34,219 nucleotides of DNA from Rhodococcus sp. (in: high G+C Gram-positive bacteria) (GCA_004211695.1 SEEV01000025.1:1-34219), one strand, 5' to 3'. Shown: positions 16,260 through 24,733, counted from the stretch's first letter. Program-made: numbers and translations. The notes: generated by a model from the sequence alone, not told the origin.

Positions 16260-17875
16260 CTTTGAACGGCTTGCATCCGCGGGTGTTCGGGCAACGGGGT
16301 GAGGGTAAGGCCCTGCAAGTGCGGGGAGAACAACTCCGGCGCCATGGTCTTCAGATCTGGGTCGACGAGCAGGTCGAATTCGGACTTGTCGAGGACGTCG
16401 CGCTGCAGGTCCACGCCCGGGGCGATCTCGATGACGGTCAGTCCCTCGGGGCGCAGTTCGAGGACGGCCCGTTCGGTGACGTAGAGGACCTTCTGGCCGT
16501 TGGTGAGTGCGCGCTTGCCGGAGAACGTGGGGGAGTCGACTTCCTTGACGAACTTGGTGTGTGCTCCGTCGGCCCGGATCTGCAGGGCGCCGTCCTCGAT
16601 GGCGATGTCGCGGCAGCCGGCGGTGAAGGAGCCGACGAACACGATCGAAGGTGCGGCGGAGGTGATGTCGGCGAACCCGCCGACGCCGGCGGTGACGTGC
16701 CGGCGTTTGGGGAGGCTGTGCACGTTGACGTCGCCGTGCTGGTCGATTTCGAGGAAGGAGAGCAGGGTGTGCTCGAAGCCGCCGCCTTGCAGCAGGGTGA
16801 ACTGGTCGGAGCTCTGCATGCTCGCGTCCGGGTTTTGTGCGACCCCGAAGACGAAGTCCAGCAACGGGACACCGCCGACCGGGCCCTGCTCGATCACCCA
16901 GGACACCGCGTTGGCGAGTCCCTCCTCGACGAGGACGTGAGGGACCAGCGCCGAGACACCGAAGCCGAGGTTGGCGATCTCCCCGGACTGCAATTCGGTT
17001 GCGGCCCGGCGGGCCATGATCTTCTCGAGGGTGAACGGCACCGGTTCGAGGGTGCTCAGGGGGCGGCGCAGCTCACCCGACAATGCCGGGTCGTATTCGG
17101 TCTGGGTGGTTTGCAGTTGATCCGGGGCCAGCACGAGGGCGTCGATGAGGATGCCCGGCACCTGGACTGCTTGCGGGCTCAGGCTGCCGCCGTCGGCGAG
17201 GTACTTGACCTGGGCGATGACGATGCCGCCGTTGTTGTGGGCTGCGTAGGCGAGGTCGAGGGCGCCGAGCGGGGACGGCTCTTCCTCGAAGGTGAGGTTG
17301 CCGTGGGTGTCGGCGGTGGTTGCGCGGATGATCGCGACATTCGGCACGAGGGCGTCGTAGAACAGCCATTCCTGGCCGTCGAGTTCGTGCACGCGAACGA
17401 AGGCGTCCGGGGTGATGGTGTTCATCCGGCCGGCGCTGATCCGCGGGTCGACGAAGGTGTCGAGTCCGACCTTGGTCAGCACGCCGGGCTGTTTGGCGGC
17501 GGCCGCGCGGTGCACCTGGTACAGCACGCCGGAGGGGAAGTTGTACGCCTCGACCTCGTTGTTCTCGATCATCTGCCAGATCCGGGGCGGCTCCGCCGAC
17601 GAGGGGCCGGACGGGTAGGAGCCGGCGATCACACGCGCCAGCAGTCCGGGCCGGGCGATGTGGTCGATGCCCTTGATGCCCCACATGTCGCCGGCGGCGA
17701 TCGGGTGAACGCTGGTCAGGTTCTTCGGCGTCCGGGTCTCCTCGTATCGCTGTCCGAGGCCGGCGAGCACCGCATCCGGGCAGCCCAGCCCGGACGAGGA
17801 GCTGACGGTGACGACGTCGCCGTCGCGGACGAGGTCGGCGGCCTGTCGGGCGGTGAGTACGCGGGGGGTGTGCAT
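16256..17875 (-). CDS. family I acyl-CoA:acetate/3-ketoacid CoA-transferase, fused alpha-beta (539 aa)
   Basis: Transfers CoA between an acyl-CoA and a free carboxylic acid through a glutamyl-CoA intermediate. The alpha-type half is about 1-270 and the beta-type half about 280-539 in one chain. The probable catalytic glutamate is E329 in VIEQGPVGGVP, matching the S-E-N-G site of the family. Further family traits are ATTADTHGNLTFEEE (about 185-199) and GGFADIT in the second half. AGGAG lies 8 bases before the ATG at 17875. It is the first gene of the leftward operon with the hydratase and the MHS carrier, and a LacI-type operator lies 18-34 bases upstream of its start. It probably activates the imported acid. 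Confidence 0.92.
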   Translation of the reverse strand: MHTPRVLTARQAADLVRDGDVVTVSSSSGLGCPDAVLAGLGQRYEETRTPKNLTSVHPIAAGDMWGIKGIDHIARPGLLARVIAGSYPSGPSSAEPPRIWQMIENNEVEAYNFPSGVLYQVHRAAAAKQPGVLTKVGLDTFVDPRISAGRMNTITPDAFVRVHELDGQEWLFYDALVPNVAIIRATTADTHGNLTFEEEPSPLGALDLAYAAHNNGGIVIAQVKYLADGGSLSPQAVQVPGILIDALVLAPDQLQTTQTEYDPALSGELRRPLSTLEPVPFTLEKIMARRAATELQSGEIANLGFGVSALVPHVLVEEGLANAVSWVIEQGPVGGVPLLDFVFGVAQNPDASMQSSDQFTLLQGGGFEHTLLSFLEIDQHGDVNVHSLPKRRHVTAGVGGFADITSAAPSIVFVGSFTAGCRDIAIEDGALQIRADGAHTKFVKEVDSPTFSGKRALTNGQKVLYVTERAVLELRPEGLTVIEIAPGVDLQRDVLDKSEFDLLVDPDLKTMAPELFSPHLQGLTLTPLPEHPRMQAVQR

Positions 17876-17892
17876 CGTTATGACTCCTAGCG

Positions 17893-17909
17893 GTGTAAGC
17901 GCTTACTTG
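17893..17909. promoter_or_regulatory. LacI-family operator upstream of the CoA-transferase
   Basis: The core GTAAGCGCTTAC (17895-17906) is a perfect 12-bp palindrome with a central CG, the classic form of a LacI-family site. It lies 20 bp before the CoA-transferase start codon, where a bound repressor would block transcription, and next to the 3' end of the LacI-family gene. A 14-of-17 match to GTGTAAGCGCTTACTTG is at 19278-19294. Confidence 0.65.
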
Positions 17910-17958
17910 GTGGGTATCGATCGAGATCGGTCGGTGGGAGCGGTACAGGGGTGTGCGC

Positions 17959-19026
17959 CTATTGGCGGCGGGGCCGCCAGGCGGCGGTGGAGGCGCGCAC
18001 GCGCAGCTTGGGCTCGACGAGCTGGTGACTGTACGGAGCGGCACCAGCGGCGCCGTCCTCGGCGACGGGCTGACTGATGCGTTCGAGGATCAGTTCGCCG
18101 CACTTCTCCCCGATCTTGGTCGGGAAGGTGGCGACGGTGGTCAGCGGCGGTGTGCGGTGAGCGGATCCGGCGATGTCCTCGAACCCGCCGACGGCGATGT
18201 CACGGCCGGGTTCGAGGCCGCGGCGGGTCAGTTCGGCGTAGACACCGACGGCGACGATGTCGCTGTAAGCGACGATCGCATCGGGGATCTCGCCGCGGTC
18301 GAGTAGTCGGCGGGTGGCGTCGGCGCCGCCGTCCGGGGTGGCCTCCCCGAACAGCCCGTCGGTGGGATACATGGTCATGTCGGATCCGGCGATCGCCGCG
18401 AGGAAGCCCTGCTCGCGCTCGCGGCGGGCCGAGGTGTGCTGGGGGCCGCCGACCATGGCCACCGTCCGCGCGCCCATCGAGCGCAAGTGCCGGCCGAGTA
18501 GGCGGCCGGCTTCGACGTTATCGGCGCCGACGTAGTCGTGGCTGAGGTTGAAGTGCCGGGCCAGGAGAACCAGGGGGATGCCGCTCGACGCGAGCAGGTC
18601 GTCGATTTCCGAGGCCTGGGTGTCGCCCGCCGGCAGCAGGATCAACCCGTCGATGCTGCGTTCGACGAGGCGGTCGAGCAGGCGCCGCTGGCGGGCCGGG
18701 TCGTCGCGGCTGTAGCCGATGAAGACGGCGTAGTTGGCGCGGTCGGCAACGTCCTCGAGGGTCATGGCGAGTTCGGCGAAGTAGGGGTTCTGTACCTCGG
18801 TGACCACCAGGCCGAGGGTCATCGACCGAGGATTGCGAAGCATCGCGGCGTGCCGGTTGTACACGTAACCGAGGGTCTTCATGGCCTCACGCACACGGCG
18901 TGTGGTCTCCGGTGCGACGCTCGGGCTGTTGTTGAGGACGAGGGACGCCGTCGATCGAGACACGCCGGCGAGGCGACTCACGTCCGAGAGGGTGACTCGC
19001 CCTATGGCCCCGGTCCCTTCTCTCAT
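17959..19026 (-). CDS. LacI-family transcriptional regulator (355 aa)
   Basis: DNA-binding repressor with an N-terminal helix-turn-helix (VTLSDVSRLAGVSRSTASLVLNN, 11-33), a hinge helix with a leucine near 63 (AAMLRNP), and a periplasmic-binding-protein-like effector domain from about 70 (LGLVVTEVQNPYFAELAMTLED) to the end. I use the ATG at 19026 because it places the HTH at the usual distance from the N-terminus; an open frame runs on to 19164 without a ribosome site. It faces away from the MaoC gene. Candidate targets are its neighbours, through the GTAAGCG sites. The effector is unknown and could be a CoA ester or an organic acid instead of a sugar. Confidence 0.92.
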   Translation of the reverse strand: MREGTGAIGRVTLSDVSRLAGVSRSTASLVLNNSPSVAPETTRRVREAMKTLGYVYNRHAAMLRNPRSMTLGLVVTEVQNPYFAELAMTLEDVADRANYAVFIGYSRDDPARQRRLLDRLVERSIDGLILLPAGDTQASEIDDLLASSGIPLVLLARHFNLSHDYVGADNVEAGRLLGRHLRSMGARTVAMVGGPQHTSARREREQGFLAAIAGSDMTMYPTDGLFGEATPDGGADATRRLLDRGEIPDAIVAYSDIVAVGVYAELTRRGLEPGRDIAVGGFEDIAGSAHRTPPLTTVATFPTKIGEKCGELILERISQPVAEDGAAGAAPYSHQLVEPKLRVRASTAAWRPRRQ

Positions 19027-19063
19027 TCTGTGTGACCTGCGATACAGACCATACATGATTGGC

Positions 19064-19075
19064 TGGATCGATCCA
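19064..19075. promoter_or_regulatory. palindrome TGGATCGATCCA, copy 1
   Basis: Perfect 12-bp palindrome with central CG, 38 bp upstream of the LacI-family start codon. An identical copy lies 88 bp further on. The shape suits a LacI-family dimer, and the pair could allow looping or autoregulation. Confidence 0.5.
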
Positions 19076-19151
19076 ACAGATTGTTTTCCCAGTTTGGAGA
19101 ACATCTCGGACGTCGACCCGGTATATAGCCAGGCATCTGCGGAAACATTGG

Positions 19152-19163
19152 TGGATCGATCCA
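19152..19163. promoter_or_regulatory. palindrome TGGATCGATCCA, copy 2
   Basis: Second perfect copy of the 12-bp palindrome. The centre-to-centre spacing from copy 1 is 88 bp, about eight helical turns, which would place both on nearly the same face of the helix. Both lie in the divergent region between the LacI-family gene and the MaoC gene. Confidence 0.5.
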
Positions 19164-19277
19164 AAACGTGTTGTCAGGTTTCCCGGCGGGTCGGTGGGAG
19201 TGTCGCAGCCCGGCGGGGTGAACATCCACGGGTGTCGGCGCAGTAACGGCTGGATAGCGGGGGGGTTGGCCACACTG

Positions 19278-19294
19278 TTGTAAGCGATTTCTTG
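19278..19294. promoter_or_regulatory. probable second LacI-type operator before the MaoC gene
   Basis: TTGTAAGCGATTTCTTG matches 14 of 17 bases of the site at 17893-17909, and one half (GTAAGCG) is exact. It is about 145 bp upstream of the hydratase gene. It would let the same LacI-family protein act on the rightward side, but one half-site is degenerate. Confidence 0.4.
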
Positions 19295-19437
19295 AAGTTG
19301 CGCCCACTGCCCTCTACGGTGAGCGTGAGGAAACGTAGGCACCCCCGAAGGATTCACGGAGCACAAGTGCACGTAATGAGAAGTCTTCAGGTCCGCGCCG
19401 ACGCCGACGCCGACGTTCTCGTCATCGCGGAGACGGG

Positions 19438-19884
19438 TTGGGCGTCGTGGCCGCAGAGATCGTCACGATCGCGTCTTTGAGAGTAGGGGATACCGCGACT
19501 CGACGATTCGTAGTCGACGCGAGTGCGGTGGATGCCTACGCCGACCTGTCGGACGACCACAATCCGATCCACGTCGACGCGGAGTATGCAGCATCGACGC
19601 CGTTCGGAAGGCGGGTTGCGCATGGGATGCTGGTCGCCGGCTATGTTCAGTCGGCGCTGACATCGCTGGTCGCTCCCGGCGGAGTCTCGAAGAGTTATGC
19701 GCTCGAACTCCATGCGCCAACGTTCGTCGACTCGGTGGTCGACGCCACCATGACCTGCGTTGAGGCCGATCCACGGACGGGCCGCGCGCATTTCGATGTG
19801 AAGATCACCGAGGTCGACACGGGTACGGTCGTGATTTCGGGCCAGGCTGTCGTGGCGTTCAAGAAGTCGGCGCCAGGCGGGTGA
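19438..19884 (+). CDS. MaoC-like (R)-hydratase / hot-dog dehydratase (148 aa)
   Basis: Hot-dog-fold hydratase acting on 2-enoyl-CoA or an unsaturated acyl thioester. The catalytic motif is clear: LSDDHNPIHVDAEYA with D40 and H45, followed by FGRRVAHGMLVAGY. Length is that of single-domain MaoC proteins. The start is uncertain: TTG at 19438 has GGAG 5 bases upstream, while GTG at 19447 would remove three residues and has a poorer site. It is divergent from the LacI-family gene and 262 bp before the IclR gene. It could add a second hydration activity, of opposite stereochemistry, to the crotonase-type enzymes nearby. Confidence 0.88.
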   Translation: MGVVAAEIVTIASLRVGDTATRRFVVDASAVDAYADLSDDHNPIHVDAEYAASTPFGRRVAHGMLVAGYVQSALTSLVAPGGVSKSYALELHAPTFVDSVVDATMTCVEADPRTGRAHFDVKITEVDTGTVVISGQAVVAFKKSAPGG

Positions 19885-20081
19885 TCGTGTCGCAGCGATG
19901 ACTGCGAGCTTCCATGAAGCGGAGCCTGAGTGGGTGTGCGTGCCCGCTTGGGCTCCTTGTTGTGTCCGCCATCCGTTCTGGACCCACCCGGGGCTCAAAT
20001 GGATTGCCTCCGAACATATTCAACGTGCGCTCCTGGCCAGAAGTGTCGTCTGTAACGGGCGCCGCCAGTGGGTGCAGGCTC
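19885..20081. other. spacer between MaoC and the IclR promoter
   Basis: About 200 bp with no convincing coding frame. Short open frames here have weak codon bias and would overlap the promoter. No strong hairpin was seen. Confidence 0.35.
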
Positions 20082-20111
20082 TTGACTGGCGTTAGTGATG
20101 TGGATTACATT
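20082..20111 (+). promoter_or_regulatory. sigma-70-like promoter of the IclR gene
   Basis: TTGACT (20082-20087) and TACATT (20106-20111) are separated by 18 bases. They lie upstream of the tandem operator and 35 bp before the start codon, a plausible arrangement for an autoregulated gene. Confidence 0.5.
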
Positions 20112-20119
20112 TACGTCAC

Positions 20120-20151
20120 TCCACACTATGGATTGAGGTCCACAATATGGA
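20120..20151. promoter_or_regulatory. tandem IclR-type operator overlapping the start codon
   Basis: Two near-identical 13-mers, TCCACACTATGGA (20120-20132) and TCCACAATATGGA (20139-20151), each form TCCA-N5-TGGA inverted repeats and are spaced by 19 bp. The second covers the ATG at 20147. A dimer of dimers bound here would block both the transcription start region and the ribosome site. Autoregulation by the adjacent IclR protein is the natural reading. Confidence 0.6.
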
Positions 20152-20953
20152 AACCCCCGGAGCGCAGAGTGCGTATCGCCTTCTCGACGTCTTGACTCGG
20201 GTGTCCCTTCACCCGGAGGGAATCACGGCCGGTGATATCGCGAAGGCAACCGATCTGACTGTCCCGACCGCGCACCGACTGCTGCGTGTACTTCGCGAGC
20301 GTGGGTTCGCTGTCCAAGACGGTGCGTCGGGTAAGTACGCTCCGGGCCCGCAGATCCAGGTTCTTGCTGGTGAGGGCGTAGATCGCTACGCCCTCGAGGA
20401 ATTGGGTAGGCCACTGCTTGCGGAGTTGCGTGACGCCACGACCGAGACGGTGTTCATGTCGGTGCGGCGCGGCTTGCGGTTGACCTACCTCGTCTGCATG
20501 GCGTCGTCACATTCCGTGCAAATGTACGGCGAACCGGGACAACAGATTCCGCTCCATGCCACCAGTCAGGGCAAGGTGATTCTCGCGTTCCTGCCGTCGG
20601 GAGTCGGCGATCGCATCATCGACCAACTGGACCTGACGCGATACACCGACTCGACCATCACCGATGCGGCCGAACTGCATCGAGTGATGGAGGACGTTCG
20701 ACGCGACGGATTCGCACTCAGCCTCGAGGAGCGTGAGCTCGGAGTGCGCTCCATCGCGGCTCCCGTCTTCGACGCGACCGGTGCCGTGGCCGCGGCGATC
20801 TGTGTGGGTGGCCCGATCTTCCGTGTCACCGAATCCGACCTTCGCTCACGATTCGCCGATCTCGTGCTGGACACCGCCGCGAAACTCACCGCCGAACTCT
20901 CCCGAATCAAACGCCCATCGATCGGCGCCGACACGCTCCTCCCCATCGACTAG
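20147..20953 (+). CDS. IclR-family transcriptional regulator (268 aa)
   Basis: N-terminal winged helix-turn-helix (AYRLLDVLTRVS through ATDLTVPTAHRLLRVLRERGF, about 9-54) and C-terminal effector domain with LVCMASSHSVQMYGEPGQQIPLHATSQGK and SLEERELGVRSIAAPVFDATGAVAAAICV, both typical of IclR proteins that sense small organic acids or aromatics. GAGG lies 8 bases before the ATG. The gene precedes the ABC-importer/catabolic operon on the same strand with a 104-bp gap, so it probably controls that operon as well as itself. The effector may be the imported compound or its first product. Confidence 0.92.
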   Translation: METPGAQSAYRLLDVLTRVSLHPEGITAGDIAKATDLTVPTAHRLLRVLRERGFAVQDGASGKYAPGPQIQVLAGEGVDRYALEELGRPLLAELRDATTETVFMSVRRGLRLTYLVCMASSHSVQMYGEPGQQIPLHATSQGKVILAFLPSGVGDRIIDQLDLTRYTDSTITDAAELHRVMEDVRRDGFALSLEERELGVRSIAAPVFDATGAVAAAICVGGPIFRVTESDLRSRFADLVLDTAAKLTAELSRIKRPSIGADTLLPID

Positions 20954-21057
20954 CGCCGAGTAGTACTACAGCACAACATATGTGACACCTACCCCGCTGC
21001 AACCACAGCGGTCGAACGAACACGCCTCGAGTAGGCACCTCCGTCAGAAGGAACCCC
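20954..21057. promoter_or_regulatory. control region before the ABC operon
   Basis: The 104-bp gap between the regulator and the binding-protein gene contains a perfect 10-bp palindrome, GTAGTACTAC (20960-20969), followed by ACATATGT (8-bp palindrome) within CACAACATATGTG. AAGGA lies 6 bases before the next ATG. No TCCA-N5-TGGA copy is present, so the operon is either read from the IclR promoter or uses a different site. Confidence 0.35.
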
Positions 21058-22170
21058 ATGAAGAAATCCCGTGCACTGCTTCCCGCCCTCGCCTGCGCCG
21101 CGACGCTCGTTGCCGGAACGGCGTGCAGCGCGAGTGTCGACAACAACGCCACCACCGCCGACACCCAGGCCGCCGACGTGGTGGTCGACGACGGCGGATG
21201 CGCCAAGAACCACGATCAGATCGCCGAGATCCAGAAGAAGCTCGCCGGCAACCTCTACGGAATCGCCGCCGCGAACTCGGACAAGGAAACCAACACCAAC
21301 CCCGAACCCCACGGCGCCGACGACCCGATCAAGATCACCTTCTCGATCGAAGGACTCAGCCACCCGTTCCTGGTCAAACAGAAGCAGCTCGCCGAGGAAG
21401 CCGCCCGCAAGCTGGGTGTCGACATCAACGTCATCAGCGCCAATGACGACGTCAACCAGCAGTTCAACGACATCCAGACCGCCGTCGCGCAGGGCACGGA
21501 TGCGCTGATGATGATGCCCGCAAACACCGAAGGACTCAGCGCGGTCCTGTCGCAGGCCTCCGCAACCGGTGTGCCGTACTTCTTCACACAGAAGGGCATG
21601 CTCGGAGTGCAGCCGGCGTCCCAGGTGCTGGCGCCATACACCACCGAAGGCCAGCAACTCGGCGAATGGGTCGTCGAGCACTACGCCGGACAACAGGACA
21701 TCAAGGTCGCCGTGATCTCCGGCATTCCCGGAGACGCATCGAGCGATGCGAGGGTCGGGGCGTTCATGCTTCCCCTGCTGCGGGCCTGCACCTTCGACAT
21801 CGTCGCCGAGCAGCCCGGCAACTACCGTCGCGCCGATTCGGAGAAGGCCGCCCAGAACATGCTCGCCGCGAACCCGGATGTCAATCTGGTGTTCGGCGCC
21901 AACGACGAAGCGGCACTCGGCGCAGTCGCCGCATTGCAGTCCAGTGGTCGCAGCGGAGTCGACGTCGTCGGCGCCGACGGTGAGACCGACATGTTCACTG
22001 CGATCGACAGCGGACAGACGCTCGCCACCGTCATCCACAAGCCCACCGCCGGCATCCTGGTCGAGGAGATCGTCAAATACCTGCGCGGCGAGGAAGTTCC
22101 GCAGTTCAAGGTCTTGGACGAGCAGCTGGTGACCAAGGACGCCACCGCAACCACGCAACCCGCATTCTGA
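21058..22170 (+). CDS. CUT2-type ABC importer, substrate-binding lipoprotein (370 aa)
   Basis: Extracytoplasmic receptor anchored by lipid. The signal peptide is MKKSRALLPALACAATLVAGTAC; the lipobox cysteine is probably C23 (GTAC is a slightly unusual box). A Ser/Ala/Asp-rich linker follows to about 80, then a RbsB-like sugar-binding fold: ITFSIEGLSHPFLVKQKQLAEEAA, VNQQFNDIQTAVAQGTDALMMMPAN and NLVFGANDEAALGAVAAL. AAGGA lies before the ATG. The class usually binds pentoses, AI-2, inositol or other small polyols. Here it heads an operon of CoA-dependent oxidation genes, so a hydroxylated or acidic non-sugar ligand is possible. The permease follows after 14 bp. Confidence 0.93.
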   Translation: MKKSRALLPALACAATLVAGTACSASVDNNATTADTQAADVVVDDGGCAKNHDQIAEIQKKLAGNLYGIAAANSDKETNTNPEPHGADDPIKITFSIEGLSHPFLVKQKQLAEEAARKLGVDINVISANDDVNQQFNDIQTAVAQGTDALMMMPANTEGLSAVLSQASATGVPYFFTQKGMLGVQPASQVLAPYTTEGQQLGEWVVEHYAGQQDIKVAVISGIPGDASSDARVGAFMLPLLRACTFDIVAEQPGNYRRADSEKAAQNMLAANPDVNLVFGANDEAALGAVAALQSSGRSGVDVVGADGETDMFTAIDSGQTLATVIHKPTAGILVEEIVKYLRGEEVPQFKVLDEQLVTKDATATTQPAF

Positions 22171-22184
22171 GCTCGGGAGTCCTC

Positions 22185-23219
22185 ATGACAACCACCACAC
22201 CAGTACCCGGTGCGTCGAAGCCGTCGACGGCTTCCGCCGACACCGCACGAACACGCCTCCTCGACGGGCACGCCGTCAAGCAACTCGCCCAGCTCGGACC
22301 CGTGGTCGCACTGGTCCTGCTCGTTGCATTCTTCTCGGTCCAGGCCCCGAACTTCATCACGGCCAACAACCTGACCAACGTTCTGCAGCAAGTGTCCATC
22401 ACCGCGATCGCGGCAGTGGGTGCCACCGTCGTCATCCTCGTCGCCGGCATCGACCTGTCGGTCGGATCGATCGTCGCCCTGACAGGCAGCGTCGCAGCCC
22501 TGTATCTCCAGCACGCGACGTTGTCGACCGGAATGGCGGCGGGAGCGGCCGTTGCGATCACCCTGGTCGCCGCGATCGGCTGCGGATTGCTCAACGGGAT
22601 TCTCGTGACGGTAGCGAAGGTCCCCGCATTCATCGCCACGCTCGCCACCCTGACGGCCCTGCGCGGCATAGCCCTCCTGATCACCGACAGTTACCCCATC
22701 TCGATCAACAACTCCGCATTCACGCAGATCGGCATCGGCAAGGTGGGGCCGGTTCCTGTGCCGGTCATCATCATGGGCGTCACCTTCGCTGTCGGGTACG
22801 TGATCCTGCACCGACTGAAGATCGGCCGGCGCATCTACGCCGTTGGTGGCAACAAGGAAGCCGCACGCCTGTCCGGCATCCGGGTCTCACGAGTATTGTT
22901 GTTTGCCTTCGTGTTCGCGGGATTCTGTGCTGGAGTGGCGTCGCTGATACTCAGCGCGAAGCTCTCCTCCGGGCAACCGGCGGGAAGCGTCGGCTTCGAA
23001 CTCGATGTCATCGCCGCGGTCGTCGTCGGCGGAACCAGCCTCTTCGGGGGCCGCGGCAGACTGGCCGGCACGTTCCTCGGCGCCCTGGTCATCGCAGTCC
23101 TCGGAAACGGGCTGACCCTGATGAACGTTCCGTTCTACTGGCAGCAGATCGTCACCGGCGCCGTCGTCGTTGCCGCAGTGGTGCTCGACCGGGTCACCCG
23201 TGGGGAGCCGGGCGAATGA
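22185..23219 (+). CDS. CUT2-type ABC importer, permease (344 aa)
   Basis: RbsC-like membrane subunit. It has about 8-10 hydrophobic segments, starting with LGPVVALVLLVAFFSVQAPNF, and the family segments NNLTNVLQQVSITAIAAVGATVVILVAGIDLSVGS and VGGTSLFGGRGRLAGTFLGAL. The AVGGNKEAARLSGI loop that contacts the ATPase is present. The first 30 residues are polar. GGGAG precedes the ATG. The stop overlaps the ATPase start (ATGA). Only one permease gene is seen, so it probably works as a homodimer. Confidence 0.93.
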   Translation: MTTTTPVPGASKPSTASADTARTRLLDGHAVKQLAQLGPVVALVLLVAFFSVQAPNFITANNLTNVLQQVSITAIAAVGATVVILVAGIDLSVGSIVALTGSVAALYLQHATLSTGMAAGAAVAITLVAAIGCGLLNGILVTVAKVPAFIATLATLTALRGIALLITDSYPISINNSAFTQIGIGKVGPVPVPVIIMGVTFAVGYVILHRLKIGRRIYAVGGNKEAARLSGIRVSRVLLFAFVFAGFCAGVASLILSAKLSSGQPAGSVGFELDVIAAVVVGGTSLFGGRGRLAGTFLGALVIAVLGNGLTLMNVPFYWQQIVTGAVVVAAVVLDRVTRGEPGE

Positions 23220-24733
23220 CCGTCGACACCGCCGTCCGAACCGGACTTCTCGAAGCACGCGGAATTTCGAAGCGCTACGCGGGTGTCTCGGCTCTCGAGG
23301 ATGTCTCGATTGCACTCGAGCCCGGTAAGATCCATGCCCTGATCGGGGAGAACGGCGCAGGAAAGTCGACGCTCTCGAAGATTCTGTCCGGGTTCGCCAC
23401 ACCGGACGACGGCAACATCCTCCTTGGCGGCGAACCGGTGTCCATCAAGAACCCGGCGCACGCCGCCGAACATGGAATCGCGATCGTGCACCAGGAACTG
23501 TCGGTGATTGGTTCGGTGTCGGTGGCCGAGAACGTTCTGGTCGGTGCCGAACCGTCGCGCTGGGGATTCGTGGATCGAAAGGCGCTGTCAGCCCAGGCAT
23601 CAAGCTACCTCGACCGCGTCGGAGTGACGGTCGATCCCCGGCAGGCCGCCGGACGACTATCGATCGCCGAACAGCAGCTGGTCGAGATCGCCCGCACCAT
23701 CGCCCTCGACGCACGGGTCGTGTTCTTCGACGAACCGACCTCGTCGCTCCCACACGACGACTCGCGTCGGCTCCTCGGACTGCTCCGTGAACTGCGCGAT
23801 GGCGGCACCGCGGTGGTCCTGATCAGTCACGATCTACCGGAGGTACTCGAATACTCCGACACCATCACCGTGCTGCGCGACGGCCGCCACGTCGTCACTG
23901 CCCCAACCACCGACTTCACCGAAGACTCGCTGATCAAGCACATGATCGGCCGAGATCTCGGCGCGCTCTATCACGGGCACACCGGCGCGCCCCCGTCCTC
24001 GGCCGCACCACTGCTATCGGTACACGACCTCGAGGCGCCCGGGGTGCAATCGGCCTCCCTGCACGTCGCGCCGGGAGAAATCCTCGGCATCGGCGGTCTG
24101 GTGGGCAGCGGACGCACCGAGGTCCTGCAAGCGATCTTCGGCGCATCATCCGCCACAGCCGGCACGATGACGCTCGACGGAACCGCCTTCCAGCCCTCGC
24201 ACCCGCACGAAGCGATCGCCTGCGGAGTCGGACTCGTCCCCGAAGACCGCAAGGACCAGGGGCTCCACCTCGGCCTGCCGATCAGCTCCAATATCGAGCT
24301 GGCCAGTCTCGCGCAAATGAGCAGCGGACCCTGGCTGCGGCGCAGACGCGGCACGAAGATCGTCGACAGATTCTTCCGCGAACTGCGCATCAAAGCGGCC
24401 AGCGCCTCTCTGCCGGTCGGCGCTCTGTCCGGCGGCAACCAGCAGAAGGTCGCACTCGCCAAGGTGTTGGCCACCAACCCACGGATACTGCTGCTCGACG
24501 AACCTACCCGAGGCATCGATGTCGGTGCGAAAGCCGAAGTGCACAGGCTCATCCGCGAACTCGCTGACGCCGGCATGGCGATCATCATGGTGTCATCTGT
24601 GCTGCCCGAGCTGCTTGGCGCCTCGGACCGGATCGTCGTGATGCGCGGTAGACGAACGGTGGGCGAGCTCGCACGAGAGGACGCCACCGAGGAATCGGTC
24701 ATGCGACTGGCGTTCCAAGGTGGCCTCGCATGA
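23216..24733 (+). CDS. CUT2-type ABC importer, double ATPase (505 aa)
   Basis: RbsA/MglA-like fused ATPase with two nucleotide-binding domains. Domain 1: Walker A GENGAGKST (44-52), signature LSIAEQQLVEIAR, Walker B VVFFDEPTSSLP. Domain 2: degenerate Walker A GLVGSGRTEV, signature LSGGNQQKVALAK, Walker B ILLLDEPTRGIDVG. The lack of a proper lysine loop in domain 2 is normal for this family, where only one site hydrolyses ATP. It energises uptake with the two preceding genes. Both ends overlap neighbours by 4 bases. Confidence 0.95.
   Translation: MTVDTAVRTGLLEARGISKRYAGVSALEDVSIALEPGKIHALIGENGAGKSTLSKILSGFATPDDGNILLGGEPVSIKNPAHAAEHGIAIVHQELSVIGSVSVAENVLVGAEPSRWGFVDRKALSAQASSYLDRVGVTVDPRQAAGRLSIAEQQLVEIARTIALDARVVFFDEPTSSLPHDDSRRLLGLLRELRDGGTAVVLISHDLPEVLEYSDTITVLRDGRHVVTAPTTDFTEDSLIKHMIGRDLGALYHGHTGAPPSSAAPLLSVHDLEAPGVQSASLHVAPGEILGIGGLVGSGRTEVLQAIFGASSATAGTMTLDGTAFQPSHPHEAIACGVGLVPEDRKDQGLHLGLPISSNIELASLAQMSSGPWLRRRRGTKIVDRFFRELRIKAASASLPVGALSGGNQQKVALAKVLATNPRILLLDEPTRGIDVGAKAEVHRLIRELADAGMAIIMVSSVLPELLGASDRIVVMRGRRTVGELAREDATEESVMRLAFQGGLA

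Noticed and set aside
16262..17890. 542-codon open frame on the + strand opposite the first CoA-transferase
   Set aside because: Its translation is low-complexity Asp/Gly/Val/Glu, typical of antisense frames in G/C-rich genes, while the minus strand encodes an unmistakable CoA-transferase.
19397..19414. GCCGAC repeated three times in tandem upstream of the MaoC gene
   Set aside because: Only 18 bp in G/C-rich DNA and likely to occur by chance; no link to any function.
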